Part shown: positions 60,585 through 64,000 of the stretch, in pieces
Position numbering within the stretch: position 1 is the stretch's first letter
Layout of the letters: every line of letters begins with the position of its first letter
NCBI RefSeq assembly: GCF_018271995.1
Contig: NZ_JAGUCO010000001.1
Coordinates: 310,001 to 374,000 of the forward strand
Length of the DNA: 64,000 nucleotides
Reading direction: 5' to 3'
From: Carboxylicivirga linearis
Lineage (GTDB): Bacteria; Bacteroidota; Bacteroidia; Bacteroidales; Marinilabiliaceae
Translations under genes and position numbers: made by a program
The notes under the pieces: model-generated
Seen by the model: the letters and a program-made list of their open reading frames with translations, nothing else
Told to the model about the DNA's origin: nothing
Databases searched by the model: none

Positions 60585-61542
60585 AGTTGGCATAATAGGT
60601 GGAGCCGGTTATACAGCCGGTGAGTTGATTCGTATACTGGTTCATCATCCGCAGGCAGAAATCAGTTTTATTCAAAGTGCCAGTCAGGCTGGGTTGGATG
60701 TTTGTAGCATTCATGCTGATTTGATTGGCGATATTGAAATGAATTTTGTTGCTGATGTTGATTACGATAAGGCTGATGTATTGTTTTTATGTATGGGGCA
60801 CGGACGTTCAAAGTCTTTTGTAGAAGCCATGCCTGAAACTTACAAAGGCAAGATTATCGATTTAAGTAATGATTTTCGCCTGAATAAAGATGCTGACGGT
60901 TTTGTATATGGTTTACCTGAATGCAATAAAGCCCAAATCGAAAATTCCGATAAAATTGCTAACCCGGGCTGCTTTGCAACAGCTATACAACTGGCTTTGC
61001 TCCCATTGGCTGCCGAAGGACTATTAGACGAAGTGCATATACATGCTGTTACTGGTTCAACGGGAGCAGGTCAGGCACCTTCAGCAACAACGCATTTTAG
61101 CTGGCGTAACAATAATGCATCGGTTTATAAATCATTTTCGCATCAACATTTAGGCGAAATAGGTGAAACCATGGTGCAGTTGCAACCAGCATTTGATAAA
61201 GAAATAAATTTTGTACCCATGCGAGGTAATTTCCCTCGAGGAATTTTAGCATCGGTTTATTTAGATTGCAATTTAAGCGAAGAAGATGCAAAGGAACTTT
61301 ATAAAAAGTACTACGAATCTCATCCGTTTACAATTGTTACTGATAAAAGTCCGGATGTGAAAATGGTAGTAAATACCAATAAAGCAGTGGTACAAGTTAA
61401 AAAGCATAATAATAAAATTCATATCGTCAGCGTGATCGATAACTTGCTCAAAGGGGCATCAGGTCAGGCGGTTCAAAATATGAATATTCTTTTTGGTTTG
61501 GATGAAGTAAAGGGGCTACTCCTCAAACCCGTCGCATTTTAG
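60571..61542 (+). CDS. argC: N-acyl-gamma-glutamyl-phosphate reductase
   Basis: NADPH-dependent reduction of N-acylglutamyl phosphate to the semialdehyde. The 323 residues have the N-terminal cofactor motif GIIGGAGYTAGELIRIL and the catalytic cysteine in NPGCFATA. The gene begins inside the argG 3' end (14-base overlap), indicating translational coupling. In this lineage the acyl group may be succinyl rather than acetyl. No argB or argJ is in the window. Confidence 0.95.
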   Translation: MQKIKVGIIGGAGYTAGELIRILVHHPQAEISFIQSASQAGLDVCSIHADLIGDIEMNFVADVDYDKADVLFLCMGHGRSKSFVEAMPETYKGKIIDLSNDFRLNKDADGFVYGLPECNKAQIENSDKIANPGCFATAIQLALLPLAAEGLLDEVHIHAVTGSTGAGQAPSATTHFSWRNNNASVYKSFSHQHLGEIGETMVQLQPAFDKEINFVPMRGNFPRGILASVYLDCNLSEEDAKELYKKYYESHPFTIVTDKSPDVKMVVNTNKAVVQVKKHNNKIHIVSVIDNLLKGASGQAVQNMNILFGLDEVKGLLLKPVAF

Positions 61543-61591
61543 ACAGGTTTATTTGGTTTAAATTTTTAGGTGTTCATTCTTCTTTGTATAG

Positions 61592-61641
61592 AGTACGACT
61601 CCTTACTTGCCAGTACTGCAGACTAACGAGTCTGTGGTACT
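61592..61641 (+). promoter_or_regulatory. Inverted repeats between argC and argD
   Basis: AGTAC-tg-CAGACT (61612-61624) pairs with AGTCTG-tg-GTACT (61629-61641) around a 4-base loop, with one 2x2 internal mismatch. A nearby AGTAC-GACT (61592-61600) can compete for the 3' half, so two alternative folds exist. There is no T run. It lies in the 165-base gap before argD and may be an RNA-level control element. Confidence 0.35.
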
Positions 61642-61707
61642 ACATCCACACCGTTCCTATTATTTTCCATTAAGTAATACTGTTTATTCAGCATAAAATA
61701 CAGTACT

Positions 61708-62838
61708 ATGAAACTATTCGACGTTTATCCGTTGTTTGATATCACTCCTGTAAAAGGTCAGGATTGCTATGTTTGGGATGATCAAGGTACGAAGTATCTC
61801 GACCTATATGGTGGTCATGCCGTTATTTCTATCGGGCACAGTCATCCTCATTATATTCAGCGTATTTCAGATCAGGTAAATAAAATTGGTTTTTACAGTA
61901 ATTCAGTTCAAAATCCATTGCAAAAAGAATTGGCTGAAAAACTGGGGGAGGCATCTGAAATGCCCGACTATCAATTGTTTTTATGTAATTCTGGTGCCGA
62001 AGCTAACGAGAATGCATTGAAATTAGCTTCATTCAAAACAGGTCGAAGCAAAATAGTTGCATTTGAGAAAGGCTTTCATGGACGAACTTCAGGTGCTGTT
62101 GCTATTACCGACAATCCAAAAATTATTGCACCTTTCAATGCTGATCATCAAAAAGAAATTTTATCACTAAATGATTTGGATTCAGTTGAAAAAGTCCTTT
62201 CAAAAAAGGATGTGGCAGCTGTAATCATTGAAGGAATTCAAGGTATTGGGGGAATTGTTGTACCTGATGCTGACTTTATGGAAGGATTGGAAAAATTATG
62301 TAAGCAATATGGCACCTTATTAATACTAGATGAGATTCAATCTGGATATGGAAGAAGTGGTAAGTTTTTTGCTTTTCAATATACCAACATAAAGCCTGAT
62401 ATGGTTACAATGGCCAAGGGTATGGGAAATGGTTTTCCGGTTGGAGGAGTTCTAATTTCACCGGAAATTGAAGCAAGTTATGGCCTTTTAGGTACCACCT
62501 TTGGAGGAAATCATCTTGCTTGTGCTGCATCCTTAGCTGTTTTAGAAGTAATAAAAGACGAAAAACTCATTGCAAATAGTTTTAATCAAGGAAAAATATT
62601 AAAAGATCAACTTATCAAAATAAATAAGTTTAAGGAAGTTAGAGGAGTTGGATTAATGATTGGGGCTGAACTTAATGATCAGGTTAGCCCTATAAGAATG
62701 GGATTGTTAAGAAAAAATCATATTTTTACTGGCGTTTCCGGCACAAATACTATGAGGTTATTACCTCCTCTTACACTACAGGGGAGTCATGTAGACTATT
62801 TTATGAGTAGTCTGGGTGAAGCTATGGATAGTGGTTAA
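61708..62838 (+). CDS. argD: Acetylornithine/N-succinylornithine aminotransferase
   Basis: PLP enzyme of class III, converting N-acylglutamate semialdehyde to N-acylornithine. The 376 residues include the PLP site with TMAKGMGNGFPVGG (Schiff-base lysine in MAKG), the cofactor aspartate in ILDEIQSGYG and GFHGRT. It follows argC after 165 bases with a possible regulatory hairpin between. The HNH-type gene begins 15 bases after its stop. Whether it prefers succinyl- or acetyl-ornithine cannot be read. Confidence 0.94.
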   Translation: MKLFDVYPLFDITPVKGQDCYVWDDQGTKYLDLYGGHAVISIGHSHPHYIQRISDQVNKIGFYSNSVQNPLQKELAEKLGEASEMPDYQLFLCNSGAEANENALKLASFKTGRSKIVAFEKGFHGRTSGAVAITDNPKIIAPFNADHQKEILSLNDLDSVEKVLSKKDVAAVIIEGIQGIGGIVVPDADFMEGLEKLCKQYGTLLILDEIQSGYGRSGKFFAFQYTNIKPDMVTMAKGMGNGFPVGGVLISPEIEASYGLLGTTFGGNHLACAASLAVLEVIKDEKLIANSFNQGKILKDQLIKINKFKEVRGVGLMIGAELNDQVSPIRMGLLRKNHIFTGVSGTNTMRLLPPLTLQGSHVDYFMSSLGEAMDSG

Positions 62839-62853
62839 CTTTATTAAATTGAA

Positions 62854-63450
62854 ATGATTAAGTCATACTGGAACGAAGAGTGGAAAGAAATACCATTTGA
62901 TGAAGGCGCGTTGAAGAAGCGTTATGCAATTTCAAATTACGGAAGAATAATTAGTTTTATTGATAATATTGACGAAGGCGATCAAATAAAAGGAGGTACG
63001 TTACGGGGGTACCCAACTCTTCCATTACGCCCTTACGGTAAATCAAAAACATACTATATTCATAAGCTTGTAGCCGAGCTTTTTATTCCTAATAATTCAG
63101 ATGACAAACAATCTGTAATTCATAAAGATTACAATAAATCAAATAATTACGTTGAAAACCTACAATGGGCTACTAAGAGCGAAATGTTTGCTCATCAGCA
63201 AGGTAATCCATTAGTATTAGAAGCTAGAGAAAAGCAAAAAGGACGTAAAACTCAACAAGGTCATAAATTATCTGCCACTCAGGTGATGCTTTTAAAGAAG
63301 AAGATTTTGGATCCTAATCGAAAAACTCGCCTGAAACTAATAGCTAAGCAATTTGGTATTAGTGAAATGCAGTTGTATAGGATTAAGTCAGGTGAAAACT
63401 GGTCGCATATTGAAGTAGACGTTGAAGAAGGATGTCGCGACAAGGATTAA
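62854..63450 (+). CDS. NUMOD4/HNH endonuclease-like protein
   Basis: The 198 residues look like a stand-alone homing-endonuclease-type protein. NUMOD4 opens with WNEEWKEIPF and ISNYGRIISF (about 6-35). An HNH module follows: HKLVAELFIPN, then IHKDYNKSNN and ENLQWATK (about 70-110). The C-terminal DNA-binding helix-turn-helix region (LIAKQFGISEMQLYRIKSGENW) ends it. The key histidine and asparagines are present. It lies 15 bases after argD and ahead of proC, in an operon-like position, and neither flanking gene is interrupted. It may be a homing enzyme or a domesticated regulator. Confidence 0.85.
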   Translation: MIKSYWNEEWKEIPFDEGALKKRYAISNYGRIISFIDNIDEGDQIKGGTLRGYPTLPLRPYGKSKTYYIHKLVAELFIPNNSDDKQSVIHKDYNKSNNYVENLQWATKSEMFAHQQGNPLVLEAREKQKGRKTQQGHKLSATQVMLLKKKILDPNRKTRLKLIAKQFGISEMQLYRIKSGENWSHIEVDVEEGCRDKD

Positions 63451-63572
63451 GGTTAACTTAAATTACCCTGATTAATTCATAGCCGATTATTTGGGAGTTT
63501 TGTGTAAATTTATAATCTCTAAAGAGGTTTTCAATTATAAATTAACACTGAGGATTCGCAAATAATCGCAAC

Positions 63573-64000
63573 ATGGAAGTAGCTAAATTAACCATTATTG
63601 GTGGAGGTAACTTAGGTTCTGCAATAGCCAGAGGAATATTAGACAAAGGGTTGTTAAAGCCTTCACAACTAACCATTACAAGACGACGTGTTAAGTTGTT
63701 AGAAAGCTTTGCTGAAAAAGGAGTTGTTATAACAGATGATAATTTGTCTGCAACAACAGGGGCTGATGTCGTTTTTCTGGCCGTAAAGCCTTATCAGATA
63801 GAAGAGGTTATTAAAGAAATTACTTCGAGCTTAACCGATAATACTATAATTATTTCTTTAGCTACTGGTGTTTCTTCGCAAGAAATAGAGCAATACTGTG
63901 GTATGAAATTGCCTATCTTCAGGGCAATGCCCAATACTGCTATTGAGATTGGTGAATCAATGACATGTGTTTCGTCATACAATGCCAATCAAAAACAAGA
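63573..64000 (+). CDS. proC: Pyrroline-5-carboxylate reductase (cut by window end)
   Basis: The first 142 codons run from ATG 63573 off the window. They show the NADPH site TIIGGGNLGSAIARG (residues 7-21) and the family FRAMPNTAIEIGES. In Bacteroidota arginine clusters proC is the usual neighbour after argD. It follows the HNH-type gene by 122 bases without a clear promoter. Its last part lies outside the window. Confidence 0.93.
   Translation, partial: MEVAKLTIIGGGNLGSAIARGILDKGLLKPSQLTITRRRVKLLESFAEKGVVITDDNLSATTGADVVFLAVKPYQIEEVIKEITSSLTDNTIIISLATGVSSQEIEQYCGMKLPIFRAMPNTAIEIGESMTCVSSYNANQKQ

Noticed and set aside
62854-63450. Group I intron or intein carrying the HNH gene
   Set aside because: argD and proC are both continuous, the HNH gene has its own start and stop, and no intron-like flanks were seen.

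Overview
The window is chromosomal DNA of a Bacteroidota bacterium, most likely a marine or anaerobic member of the Bacteroidales/Marinilabiliales. The evidence is low G+C, promoters of the TTTG-N18..20-TAnnTTTG type, a type IX secretion component (PorZ) with its C-terminal sorting domain, a long-form IspG, a GldA-like ATPase, a split F-ATP synthase locus preceded by a bactofilin, and the Bacteroidota-style arginine cluster argR-GNAT-argG-argC-argD-proC. I saw no tRNA, rRNA, CRISPR array, insertion sequence or prophage. The only non-housekeeping insertions are an HNH endonuclease-like gene in the arginine cluster and a 21-bp minisatellite.

Layout. 1-18.8 kb is mostly housekeeping: transketolase, pdxB, a cyclic-2,3-DPG-synthetase-like P-loop protein, acpH, prmC, ribD, cardiolipin synthase, an atypical SDR, a GldA-like ATPase, ispG, a secreted protein, asnS, rpoN, a PAP2-like membrane protein and a divergent Ser/Thr kinase. 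18.9-22.9 kb is a tight carotenoid operon (crtI-crtB-unknown-crtZ-lycopene cyclase) in which the cyclase starts with TTG. 22.9-30.2 kb (minus strand) holds the most unusual locus: a SiaB-like kinase and SiaC-like phosphoprotein in one transcription unit with a TerB/ABCG fusion transporter and a lipoprotein, followed upstream by a TerB protein paired with an isoaspartyl-peptidase lipoprotein. 30.3-33.7 kb has a TylF-like methyltransferase, a patatin-BamA fusion and a small Cys-rich protein. 33.9-39.6 kb is the bactofilin/ATP synthase operon without the beta and epsilon genes. 39.6-50 kb has an adenylate cyclase-HD fusion, a universal stress protein, rdgB-porZ, a membrane-anchored propeller protein, an oxidoreductase and an acetyltransferase, ending in ten 21-bp repeats. 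50.2-54.2 kb has a LytS/LytTR pair and a GH13 amylase. 54.5-64 kb is carB divergent from the arginine cluster, which continues through an HNH-type gene into proC, cut by the window edge.

How the genes work together. carB supplies carbamoyl phosphate for arginine and pyrimidines. It diverges from argR, whose promoter overlaps an ARG-box-like sequence, and its own roughly 285-nt leader contains a terminator-like hairpin. The crt genes would turn geranylgeranyl diphosphate, made from IspG-derived precursors, into beta-carotene and zeaxanthin. The Sia-type pair most plausibly gates the neighbouring transporter. Several leaders (tkt, the cDPGS-like gene, the SDR, argD, carB) contain inverted repeats that look regulatory.

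Several start codons were moved to the first sensible ATG (prmC, ribD, the lipoprotein at 24361, atpB, the Gfo/Idh/MocA protein, the GNAT at 49408), because the longer frames begin with TTG or ATT. Functions come from recognising families by eye; no database search was run.
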